NCBI RefSeq assembly: GCF_030035675.1 | Contig: NC_084480.1 | Location: 2,083,501-2,147,500, forward strand | Source of the DNA: Rhineura floridana | Lineage: Eukaryota > Chordata > Lepidosauria > Squamata > Rhineuridae | Length of the DNA: 64,000 nucleotides | Direction: 5' to 3' | In this document: positions 43,901-56,228 of the stretch, piece by piece | How positions within the stretch are numbered: the stretch's first letter is position 1 | Layout: each line of letters starts with the position of its first letter | Notes under the pieces: generated by a model | What the model was told of the DNA's origin: nothing | Database searches by the model: none | The model's input: the letters and a program-made list of their open reading frames with translations, nothing else | Position numbers and translations under genes: made by a program

Positions 43901-46900
43901 GGGGTGAGGTGCCCCCCCCCAGGAGCATCATTTGTTTATTTAGTATTTATATTTCTAGACTACTCTTCATCCCAAGTATCTCAGGGCAGTGGACAAAACA
44001 AACAGCAGAACAGGTAAGAAAACATCAGTAAATGTGAATCAAACCATTAAATCAATTCTGCAGCATCATTCAAAATAATCGTATCCAGGAATTCTGCCTA
44101 ATATGCACATTTTTGCAAAGCAACTTCCCCTGTCGAAAGGCATTTAGGTATCTTATTTTCATGAACATATGCATCGTATGCACCTTTTGCCTGCGTATGT
44201 GCATGACAGTACACATTACTTGACTGCAGAGCCGCACTGTGAAACCGCGGGATGGCCGTGTTCCAATCTGTATATTGTTTTGGAATGTGCGAATTAGGTA
44301 GATTCAATTTTCAATGTGAACCGAGTCGGATTTATTTCTGCTCCCTATCCACAACGGGGCCACCACCAGAGAGGAGGCCCCATCCTGCATCCCTGTGTGT
44401 GGGCGATGCCCGCTGATGAGACCACATGAAGGGCTCGCTCCGGCAGACGGCAGGGCTTGAGGAGGTAGAGGCAGTGCGTGGCCAAGGGCCCCACAAACAT
44501 GGACGTGGCCCTGCTTGATACCTTCTCAAGTGGCAAAAGCATCAGAGAGGAAAGGGCAGCTCCTCTTCAATGACCAAGGCCCCTTCTGACAGCGCGCAAG
44601 GAGGGGCAAGTGATATCACACCTACCACAACAGAAAGGCAAAGGCCAGAATCACCGCCAAGACAAAGAAGGCAAAGACGCCAAGCGACACCAGAACTGCC
44701 ACCTTCTCCGTGGGGTCACTGCGGCCTGCTGGTGACAGAAGGAAAAGTGGGTCCTTTGTGGCTGACCAGCAGCTTCTGCCCATGATTCACCACTCACCCT
44801 AACACAACTCTAGAGTGAGACACGTGGGTGGCTTTTAAAGAGGATTAGAGAAAATTCATGGAGGATAATTAGGCCTTCAGTGGCTACCAGCCACAATGGC
44901 TATGCTCTGCCTTCGCAGTCAGACACAGTATGCTCCTGGCTACCAGTTCCTGGAAGCCTCAGGAGGGGAGAGTGCTCTTGCGCTGAGAGGTCCTGCTTCT
45001 GGGATTCCAACTGGGGGCATCTGGTTGGCCACAGAGTGCTGGATTAGACAGGCCACTGGCCTGATCCAGCAGATTTTTCTTATGCTCTTACACAAATGTC
45101 TGATCCAAACCCATGGGATTCCATCAGCCAGGTCCACACTGAGACGCTGAAGTCAGAAAGGGGCCCCTGTCCTAACAGAGACTGGACTGAAGCCACCACC
45201 ACCCTCTACAGCAGAGGTATGGGGAACCCTGGGCCCTCCAGCTGTTGATGAACTACAACTCCCATCAGCCCTAGAAAGCATGGCCAATGCGCAGGGCTTA
45301 TGGGAGTTGTATTTCAGCAACAGTTCCCAATACCTGTGCTGTAGAAGATGCATACAAATGGCATGGAACTAAAGGTCTGGGCAGAGGACGCAGCATGGGA
45401 AGAGGGGATGGATCAGGATCATGGACCTGTTCCAAAACAGAATGCTCACATGCAAAGCCTAGGGAGAGCTGCAGAGAGGCCACAAGGACTCTTACAGGAC
45501 AAGCAAACTCCCAGCTCAGTCCTACAAAATCTTTGCCCAACATTGGCCCTGACTTACCTTCCATAGAGTTTTACACTTTTTGCCTTTTTAAAAAAGTTCT
45601 GGGGTGAGCTGAATACACCCACGCACACACCCACACCCATTTCACAGGACTATTCATCCCCCCCATGAAAGAGAGGGGGAATGCTGAGTGACTTCCAGTG
45701 GGCGTGGATAAATTCCAAGACTTTTTAGGGAGATGGTTTTCCTTTTAGACAGAAGCTGATTGAGCATCTCTCTTGCTTTCTGACTGCCCTCCGTGACCCA
45801 CGCCATGCAGCCAAGCCATCTTCCTGGGACAGAACACCCTCTGAGAATGATGACACATTGACCAGCATCATTCCCAGGGGCCTCCTGTTCCAGATGGGCT
45901 GCTGGGAGCAGCTTTTGGGCCGGGGGGGGTTAAAAAACTTCGGCCACCTTATATTTAAAGGGAAGCTCATCCTCTTCTTAGACTTTGCCTGCATCCCAAA
46001 GATTAATCCAACTCCTGGGGAGCATTTTTGTCCCATCCCAAACGCTTTGGCCCAATACCGGTTGGAAGGGTCTGAGTTTGGGGCTGCAGGCCGAGAGTGG
46101 CTGCTGCGTGTCTCTCTGTGTGGGCCGTTCCAAGGGACGTACCAACAGGCTCATTATTGGGGGCCAGAGAGGGCTCCTCAGCTGGCCACTCGGGCTCGGC
46201 GGCGGCAGTGGCGGCTTCGCTGGGTGCTGCCGTTTGTCCTGAGGAAAGAGAACAGAGGTGTTACGTGGAAGAGAAGAGAGGATTGCCTGGAGGAGCAGAA
46301 GAGGCCTGGAGCTGCAAGAGAAAGGGCTGGGGAGTGTCTGTGGCCCTCCAGATGTGGCTGGACTGCCCTGCCCCATCAGCTAGCGTGGCCAGTGCCCAGG
46401 GGTGAGGAGGAGAGCTGCAGTCCACCAACATCTGCAGGGCGCGCACAGGGTCGTGGCACAAGAGGGCCACAGGCCCATCGAGGAGACAGCAGCTCCTGTT
46501 CTCTAGCATGGACCCGGGGCCGTTGGCGCTTGGCAGCAGGTGGAGGTGAGGGCAGCACTTGGAAAGACTGAGAAGGGGATTCTCCGGCCTGCCTAAGATG
46601 GCTGCCTATGTATGCTCAAGGCAGGGGTTGTTCCGTCGCCAGCACCACTGCAGTGCCAACCAATAGTTCCTGCCAGACACCTCCCAATTGCAAGGAAAAG
46701 GAAAAGAGACCTCCCAGCCCCACCTGCTGTAGGCTGCATCCTCTAACACACACACAGAGCACGCAAGGCGGGTCCTGTTCTCCAAAACTCACCGAGGGCC
46801 CTTCCAGATGAGCATTGATCCTCCTGCACATGGAGGTTTGAGGATATCCATTCCGTTACAGCCATTACGGAGCATTTGTTCTGATTTGTTTGACGGGTGG

Positions 46901-49900
46901 TTCTAGGACAATGGAAGTTCGGCCTGCATCCCCCACAGTTTCCTAGCAGGGTGTTTCCATGTATTTCCCTTAGTCAGTTGCTCCCCCCAATACACTTTTC
47001 AATGCATTTCCCTCTCCCTGGTTCTTTCGTTTTGTGGACGGGTTGTGCCAAAGCGACAGGGTGCTTTAACCCACTCCAATGACACGAACCTGACGTTCTG
47101 ATACATTCTTGGATCCCTCCTGCAAAATCCCGCTCCCCAGAACTCCCACGGCTGGAGCGGCCTCCTCCTTCCAGCCATTCACATGATGCCTGTGTCCGGT
47201 ACCCGGCAAAGCCCCTTACCAGTGGCAGGCGTGGCCCACGCCTCAGCACTCCACTCGCTCCAGCTCCCGGCATCAAGGAAGTCCTTAGCGCTCACTTGGA
47301 CCACATGCTCCAAGCCCATGAAGGCATCGGTGATCACCTCGGACACATTGGCTGTCTCCACCTGCAAATCCAGGGCATGCCCAGTGGTCAGGTGCAGAAT
47401 GGGGCCACTGCCTTCCACTTCCCAGTGTTCTGCCTTGCGAGGGTGCTGAGGTGCACTCCCAGTTCAGGGGTGGACAGCACCACTGGATCTGACTGGCACC
47501 AAATGGGAGTATGGTGGCAATACGGGGGAAAGGGCCACTGCGCAGTAGCAGAGCATCTGCTTGGCATGTAGAAGGCCCCAGTTTCAATCCCCAAAGGCTT
47601 CTCCAGGTAGGGCTGGGAATGTCCTCTGCCTGACACCCTGGAGAGCAGAGCTTTTTTGAACTACAACTCCCATCAGCCCAATCCAGTGGCCATGCTGGCT
47701 GGGGCCGATGGGAGATGTAGTTTAAAAAAGTAACTTTTCCAAGCTCTGCTGGAGAGCATTTGCTGCCAGTCAGTGTAGACGACACTCAGCTAGATGGACC
47801 AACAGTCTGACTCGGTATAAGGCAGCTACCTGTGGGATAGATTTGTGCCTAATGGTCTCCTGTGGCTGCATATTTCTAGACTGGTAACGATGGACAAATG
47901 TCTTCAGGGCAGGTTGTCCACTACGAGGCCCTGATAAGCTACAGCGGAAGCTGCCTTTATCCCAAGTCAGACCAAGGGTCCATCGGGCTCAGTACTGCCT
48001 ACACTGCCTGGCAGCAATAGCTCTCCAGGGTTTTAGACGGGGATGTTCGTTCCCAGCCCTAACTGGAGATGCTGCCAGGGAGTGGACTGCAAGGCAGGTG
48101 CTCCCCCACTGAGCTATGGCACCTTCCCCTCAGCAACGTTCATAGCTTTTTGTAGTTGTCACCGAGATACCAGTTTTTGCATTCAGCACTACCAAGTGCA
48201 GTCTGCCAGAGGACTTGCTGCCAAGGGGCAGACTGCTCAGAATGACAGAGATGCATCAGGAAAGAATCAACTGTGAGCCACTGATTGTGACCTCTGCTGC
48301 TCTCAGCCTGGAGCCCCAGGTTTGGAAGAAAAGTGGGAGGTCAGTATTCAACAGCAAGCACAAGGTGAGGCAGCAGAGCCATCGCTTCCAAAGCGGGCAG
48401 GAGACCCTCTTTCTGCCAGAGCCCCTGTCTCTCCACTAGGGATTGGGCTCACTCTCTCATTCTGTTCTGTTTTTCAATTCATCAGATGGGCTTCCGGTTC
48501 CTATTCGCTATAAATTGTGTTCCGCTAGTTAGCGCAATTCTTACCTCTCCCTTTTTTTTATTTTTTCCAAAAAATTATGTAATTTTCTTCATTATTCCTT
48601 ATGCTGCAGTACATTTATATAAGGTATGCAGCAGCAGCAAATTTCAAAAATAACTACATAAATAATTATGTGATCCTAGGTACAGATTTTTTAAAAAAAT
48701 CACAATGTCACTAACAGCCGCAAACACAGACAAAGAGTGGGAGCCTGTTTGACAATGAGACGAACTTGCGGATTATCCCAGAATAAAAAACCAAATCTGA
48801 TTTTGCCAATATTCTACACCCTCCCTACTCTCCACTCCTGGTGCTCTCGACTCACCACAGACCAGGAATTGTAGATGACGGGTCGATACTGCAGCCGGAA
48901 CCTGAGTTGGAAGTGAGGCTCTCTGGGCCACGAGGAAGGATACTCCCAGCTTACGTGCAACCGTCTTGGGGCCGCAGGCACCGGCTCTGCCCGCAGGCCC
49001 TCTGGGGGGTCTGGCTTGACTGGGGAACAAAGTAGAGAGATGCTGCAAGGACTGAGGAGATTTGAAGCCGGAGCCTGGTGTCCTCCTTGTTCAGCTGCCC
49101 CCTGCCAGGGAACGCCACACTGTTGGAACTAGACTTGTCTGCGTGTGTGTGGGCAGCATAGAAGTTGTGTCACTGCTGGAATAAGGAGACCTGCATCTGA
49201 AGTACTCCGCCCCACCCCTTATAATCTGGAGCAAAGAAAATGGCTCCAGTGATGATGGTCACGTTTATATGGGGAAAATGCTCTGCTATCCAAGGGTAGA
49301 GAGACACTCCCTGTTCTGCCGGTTCCAGGGTAGTGTCTCCACCTCTTTCTTCTGAAAACGGGGCACAGGCCGCTAGTCAAACCCTGCCCCTTTTCACTGT
49401 AAAACCTGCTGGGAGCAGCTTCAGCCCTTTTAAAAAATTCAGCTGCAAAGAGATTTTGCAACTGATCAGGGGATCAACCCGTTCCCCCTCCACATGTGGC
49501 TAATGGAAATGCTTTGTGTTAGTGTGTTCACAGCCCAAGATTGGGGGAATCCTATACAGGATTCTCCACATTACCTTCCTAAGTTTCTAGTTCTCATGTC
49601 TAACCCATGTCTATTGGGAGGAAGAGGGGGGTATAAATCTAAATAATAACAATAACATGTTGTTGTTGTTATTATTATTAAATGTTTCCTCCATGTCTCC
49701 TCCCTGACCTCATCATTCCTAATAGACATTTGAGCTCCTCCCTGTTCTGAACAAGAAAGACCACAAAGTTTAGTCAAACAACCATAAGAACCTAAGTTAG
49801 ATTAATCAGCTAAGAAAAACTTTATGATCAACTAGAATAAGGCCTTCAACTTTAAAGAAGAATTTAATTTTAACACAAATACTTATAAATACTGCAGATG

Positions 49901-52900
49901 GCAAGCACCATTTTTAAATGCAACGATGTGGGAAGCTGCCTTATCCTACAGTTGGACCATCTATCTCAGGAGAGAGGATCAAAAATCTTCGCTGACCTGC
50001 AGGGGCTCTCCAGGATTTCAGGCAGGGAGTCTCCCCCAACCCTGCCTGGAGACGTGGGGGTCTGAACCTGGAAGCTTCTACATGCCAAGCAGATGCTGTA
50101 CTGCTGAGAAAGGCACCTTCTCCCAAACGAGCGTTGCCCCTTCCCTCATGCACAGGAGGATTGCCTCCTCTCAGATGACAATGCTGTGCGAGTTTCGATC
50201 ATTTATACATCACTATAAATGCAATAATTTTCAGATGTTTTGTCACTCGTGTGTGTGCTGCCCTGAGTTCCTTTGGGAGGAAGGGCGGGTGTCTAGAGAA
50301 CGGCTTCCCTGCTTAGGCCTCTGGGTTAGAGCTGGTCTCTGGATAGAAACGATTTCTCACCACTTGGAGTGATCTCACACAGCTGCAGCACCTATGCTAT
50401 CACAGTCTGTTGTGCTCCAAGGACAGAGATGAGGGAGAAGGACCAAGTCAGGCCCCTTAGCCAGTTTGGCCGGTGGGAGGTGGGCACAGGGAGGGAATTC
50501 CTTCCTGCTCCAAAAGAATAGATGGCCCCAATGCACCCCTGAAGATGTCCACCTTCTTAGGCAGGCCGGGCTTTCATTTTTCCTTTTCCCACGGGCAGAA
50601 CTTACGGATGGCTTGGACGGTGATGTCCTGGAGTCGGAAGCTGGAGCCCAGCGGATTCACCTCCGTCACATTCATGCGGTAGGAGCTCCAGAACTGAGAT
50701 TTGCTGACGGTGCACAAGAGCGGGTGGGCAGGATCCTGGATGCACAGCCCCATGTCGCTAGTCGGAGACCTGTCCAGACACAAAAGACAGGATAGGAAAA
50801 CATTGGTCTGATCAGTCAGCTCTCCTGAGCAACCACCTCCTTCTCCAGCCTATCCCATGAAGGTGATTAAAAGGAAAAAAATGCAGGCAGCCATGTTGGT
50901 CCACAAGGGAAAAAACAACACAAGAAACAGAAGCTTTACTAGCACCAGTTGGAAGGGCACAGAAACCTTTTCAAGTTCACCAGAACTCTTCCTCACAGTG
51001 GTGATGGTGACCAACACATTGGCTGTGCCCTAGAGGCAAGCCATGCCAGCCTTCCCCCAGCCTGGCACCCTCCAGATATTGAGACTTCAATTCCCACCTG
51101 CCCCAGTCAGCACAGCTATGGTGACAAGGTGTGATGGGGGTTGTACTCCAAAACATCTGGAGGGCGCCGGGTTGGGGGAAGTCTGATCTACACAGTCAGA
51201 ATAATCTTGTGTCACAGCTCTACCGCTTCAGAAGAATGAAGGTGTGTGCTTTTATATAGGAATATTATCAAACTTTCCATAAAGGAAGCCACAGACCTGA
51301 ACTTACAAGATATGAGCAGGATGGTTCATGACAGATGCTCTTCGAGGTCGCTGATTCATAGGGTCACCATAAGTCGCAGTCGACTTGGAGGCACATGACA
51401 ACAACATTATCAAACTTATTTTAAAAAATGAGAAAAAGGCCCCCACATTTCGAAGACTAGCACACCTGAGTGATTTTAGTCTAGCCAACTCCCTGATGTG
51501 TGAATCCTCTACATGCAGGGAGGTTTACCTTTTAATTCTGAAGAAGCATTCACTCCCCTCCTGCACCCAGGGGCAGAGCACAGCCATCATGGCTAGTAGC
51601 CACTGACAGCCTTATTCTCCATGAGTTTGTCTAATCTGTCTTTAAAGGCATCCAGCTGGTGGCCATCACAGCTTCTTGTGGGAGCGAATCCCATCGTTTA
51701 ACTATGTGCCGTGTAAAGAAGTACTTCCTTTTGTCTGTCCTGAATCTTGCAGCATTCAGCTTCATTGGATGTCCATGAGTTCTAGTGCTATACGAGAGGT
51801 AGAAAAACTTTCCTCTATGGACTTCCTTCACGCCATGCATAATTTTATACACTGCTACCATGCCACTTCGGACGTGCCTCTTCGTTAAACTAAAAAGCCC
51901 CAGATGCTGCAGGTTTCCTCAAAAGGGAGGAGCTCATCCCCTTGATCATTCTGGTTCAGGGGGACAGAGCAGCTCCCCTCGGAGGAAAGGTTGGAGCATT
52001 CGGGGATTTGAGTCCTCCAGGCTCTTCTTCTCATATATGGCTGCAGTTTTGGGCCTTCGTAGTGGCCACTGCTTTTAAGTGTCAGGTGCACAAATGTGGA
52101 TAGTTCCACATGGAAACATGATGGTGACTAGGATGGGGGCAACAGTAACGGCTGCTGGGAGCAGCAGACAGACAATGACCACAAGGTGGACCACCCACAG
52201 CCAAGGCCACTTATGAACACCACCACCACCACGTTTACAAAACAATAACAAGGAGCTTGTAAGGCCTTCCCCTTTATCTCATGAGGTCACTTTGGCCAAG
52301 CCCTGCCCACTGGCCTTATACATGACCTCATACATGACGGCCAGTGTGGGGCAGGTAAAGAGGTGCTTGGGCCAAAGGGGGGTTGCAGGCACCTGTGAAG
52401 CCCTGTGCACAGCGCTTTGCAAGTGCCAGCCACCAGCTGGTTGCCCACACAGGCAGAAATGGGTCACCTGCCATCTTTGTGACACTAGGGCCTCTCAGGG
52501 GGTGGAGGAGATCAGGATCCGGCCCACAGGCTGGACGCAGGCAAAGCACCTTCTGGAACACAGAGGAAGCTGCCTCATGCAAGTCAGACCATTGGCCCAT
52601 CTAGCTCAGTGCTGACTGCACTGACTGGCAGCAGCTCTCCAGGGTTTTCCTGGCCCTACCTGGAGAAGCCAGGGATGGAAGCTGAGACCTTTTGCAGGTG
52701 CTCTGTCACCAAGCCATGGCTCTTCCCCAACGGCCCTGCCTGTGTGGAGGTGCAATGTTTTGCTGAAGGGGAGTACTTCCTACTCTGCCAGGCAGAGAGA
52801 GAGAGAGGGAGATTTTACAAAGGGTTAGAGTCACACAACTTGCATGTCTGATAAAAACTGAAAGCCATCATTGCCCACGATCCTCTGTGGGTGCAGACTG

Positions 52901-55900
52901 GCATCACTCTTTCCATTCACATCTCTGTGCCGAAAGCCGTGTGTACTTTTTGCACTGGAAGCCAAGACTGGAAAACCAGTTTAGTTAAAGGCTGGAAGTG
53001 CCAATAAAGGCTGGCAATGCTTTTTTGCAAGCATTTCTAGCCCGTCTGGCCTCTGGCCCAAAGTTACATCACTGTTCAGGAATAGTGCCTGTCAGTGTGA
53101 TTTGTGCGCCTAAGTGTGTCCTTGCACGCAGCCAGTCCTGGCAGAGACAAGTTCCTCTGGGGGCTTTCTGCTCCTGGCTGAGTGCCAAGACGCCCGCACA
53201 TCCCCAGAAGGTTGCAAACAGGTTGCAAAAGGCCTCATGAGCATGGAAAGGAAGCAGAGCCGGATCCTTCTGGGTGAGCAACGTCATAAGGCAAGGTGAC
53301 TGCTCGCGAGTTATGGGACCAGCCGGGCCAAAGCATGCAAGCTCCGCAGGCACAAAGGAAGGAGCCGACTAGCCCCACTGGAAAACATTCAGCCTTCCTC
53401 TGCTGAGGGCCCCAATTTCCTAGGAGGAAAAGCCAAAGGGAACTGGGTATGGTTCGCCTCCAGGAAAGGAGAGTTAAGTGGGGGCAGAATTCATCATCCA
53501 TAAGTCCTGCCAGCCTGAAACAAACATGGCTACACTGCTCACACTTCCCAGACCTTTCCTGGAAGAAAAGGTTATGAGAGAGAGAGAGAGAGAGAGAGAG
53601 AAAACCTCCTCGAGCACCTTGTAAGAAAGGCAATCTTGTTAAGCCCCCAGCTCAAGTTAATAAGGAACTTACACGGTTGTGTTGTAATACATTTTAAAGA
53701 ATAATCAATGTGAGCAGTTTGCAAATATTTAAAAAAATGATAGAAGGAAGAGGTGGAAGGGTTCGCTTATCTACTGAGGATAGAGATCAAAGGTATGGCC
53801 CCAGGCTAGAGGGAGGTGGATGTCGGCTCAGTCTTGGGCGAACGATTCCTAAGCACCTGACCAGTATAGCACTCGGCTTTCCCTCTAACGGAGTTTTCAG
53901 AAAAGAAGCCAAATCAGCCATCCCGTGGGGATCCCTGGGGTACAAACAGGACAGCTGGTCCTGGGACAAGGGGTTGGACTACTAGATCTTACCTTTGGCT
54001 CTCATCTTTGGGCTGCTGGAGCCTTTTCCTGGAAAAGAAGAGACACAGAGGAAGGCATTGAGAAACCTAGCTTATTAGCAATACTTCGGTCCAGAGAGAA
54101 AACTGCAGGCATTCCACAAAGCGAATGCGTCCGTCTGCATTCCTTAGTAGGAGCAGCCTCAAAATGTAGGAAATGCAACAGTTGCCACTTGGCTGCCACA
54201 GTTATCCATGCTCTGGTAACCTCTAGATTGGACTACTGTAATGCACTCTACGTGGGGTTACCTTTGAAGACGGTTCAGAAACTTCAGCTGGTGCAGAATG
54301 CTGCGGCCAGAGTTCTTACTTGGACTAAAAAATCTGACCATATAACACCTGTCCTGGCCCAGCTGCACTGGCTACCAATATGTTTCCGGGCCAGATTCAA
54401 AGTGTTGGTTCTTACCTATAAAGCACTTAACGGCATCGGACCGCAATACCTGGCGGAACGCCTCTCCCACTATGTACCTACCCGGTCACTGCGCTCGACA
54501 TCGAAGGCCCTTCTCCGGGTTCCAATGCATAGGGAGGCCCGGAGAGCAATAACTAGAGCTAGGGCCTTCTCAGTGGTGGCCCCCGAATTATGGAACGCCC
54601 TCCCTGACGAGATACGCCTGGCGCCTTCTTTGTTATCTTTTCGGCGCCAGGTAAAGACCTACCTCTTTGCCCAGGCATTTTAAATTTAATTTTCATTTAT
54701 TTTAATTTTAATCTTTTGTCTTAATTTTGTTTTTAAAAATGTTTTCTATTGTATTGTACTCATACCCACATGTATTTTAATCTGTTTTTACCCTGTTGTA
54801 CACCGCCCTGAGAGCTTGTTGCTATAGGGTGGTCTAAAAATGTAATAAAATAAATAAATCAATAATTGCTCTGGCCTTCGCTATTCTCAGCTCAACCTAA
54901 ATGACAAGGTCTGGGGAAGCAATAAATCTGCATATGTGGTAATGAATTATGAATATGGAGAAGAGCAACAACAGAGGTTTGTCCACCTCTGAGTGGCACA
55001 GCAAACGTCAGGAGGAGGCAATCCCCCATTCAAGGGTTGCCATTCATCCTGAAACAGCTCTCCAAGCAGGGGTGGGAACACGCCCACTGCCAGACCAATG
55101 AGGCCATTCGCCGACCCCAGGGTCTCAAGCCAGGGCCCTTTCAACCTCCCGAGGAGATCTGTCATGGGGGTGGGGGGATGAGGGACCCTCCAATCACTAC
55201 AGAAGAGAGCAAACGCAGGAAGCCCACCCGGAAGCAGAAGGCAGCAGCAGAGGGGCTGTGGGGTCAAAACAGCCTGCCAGCTTGAGAGCAGAACTTTACG
55301 ATTATATACCATCTATTCAGTGTGTGTCAGGTGCTGTACAAAATACAGAAAAATCATAGTGTTCATAGGACACAGTTGAAGTTGCTTCACATATATTATC
55401 TCAGTAATTATTGCAACTATATTGTAATTATTACATTATTATTGTTGTTGTTGTTTGTTGTTGTTATTAATGTTACTCACCACAGTGACTTGGAGCAGGG
55501 CTTTCAGTGTGGCCGCCCCCTCCTTTTCTTTTATTTATTTATTATTTGATTTATACCCCGCCCTTCCTCCCAGCAGGAGCCCAGGGCAGCAAACAGAAAC
55601 ATTAAAAACACTTTAAAATGTCATAAAAAGACCTTAAAATACAATTAAAACAAAACAACGTTAAAAACATTAAAAAAAAATTCTTTGGAATAGCATTCCT
55701 GTCAAAATACGGTAAGTTCCCACTATCTGCCCTTTCAGGAAACAATTCAAGACATTTTTGCCCCAACGGGCTTTCCCAGTCAGATGAATGCCACCACAGG
55801 AATCTATTTTGCAAATTATGAGTTATTTTTGGTGTGTGTGTGTCGTTTAAACCTTCTATGCAGTTTTTATTGTATTTTGTACATTGCCTTGAGAAGTATC

Positions 55901-55931
55901 TGGAAGGTGATAGATAGATAGATAGATAGAG

Positions 55932-55990
<59 letters not shown>

Positions 55991-56031
55991 GAGATAGAGA
56001 GATAGAGAGATAGATAGATAGAGAGATAGAG

Positions 56032-56118
<87 letters not shown>

Positions 56119-56147
56119 GAGATAGATAGATAGATAGATAGATAGAG

Positions 56148-56228
<81 letters not shown>

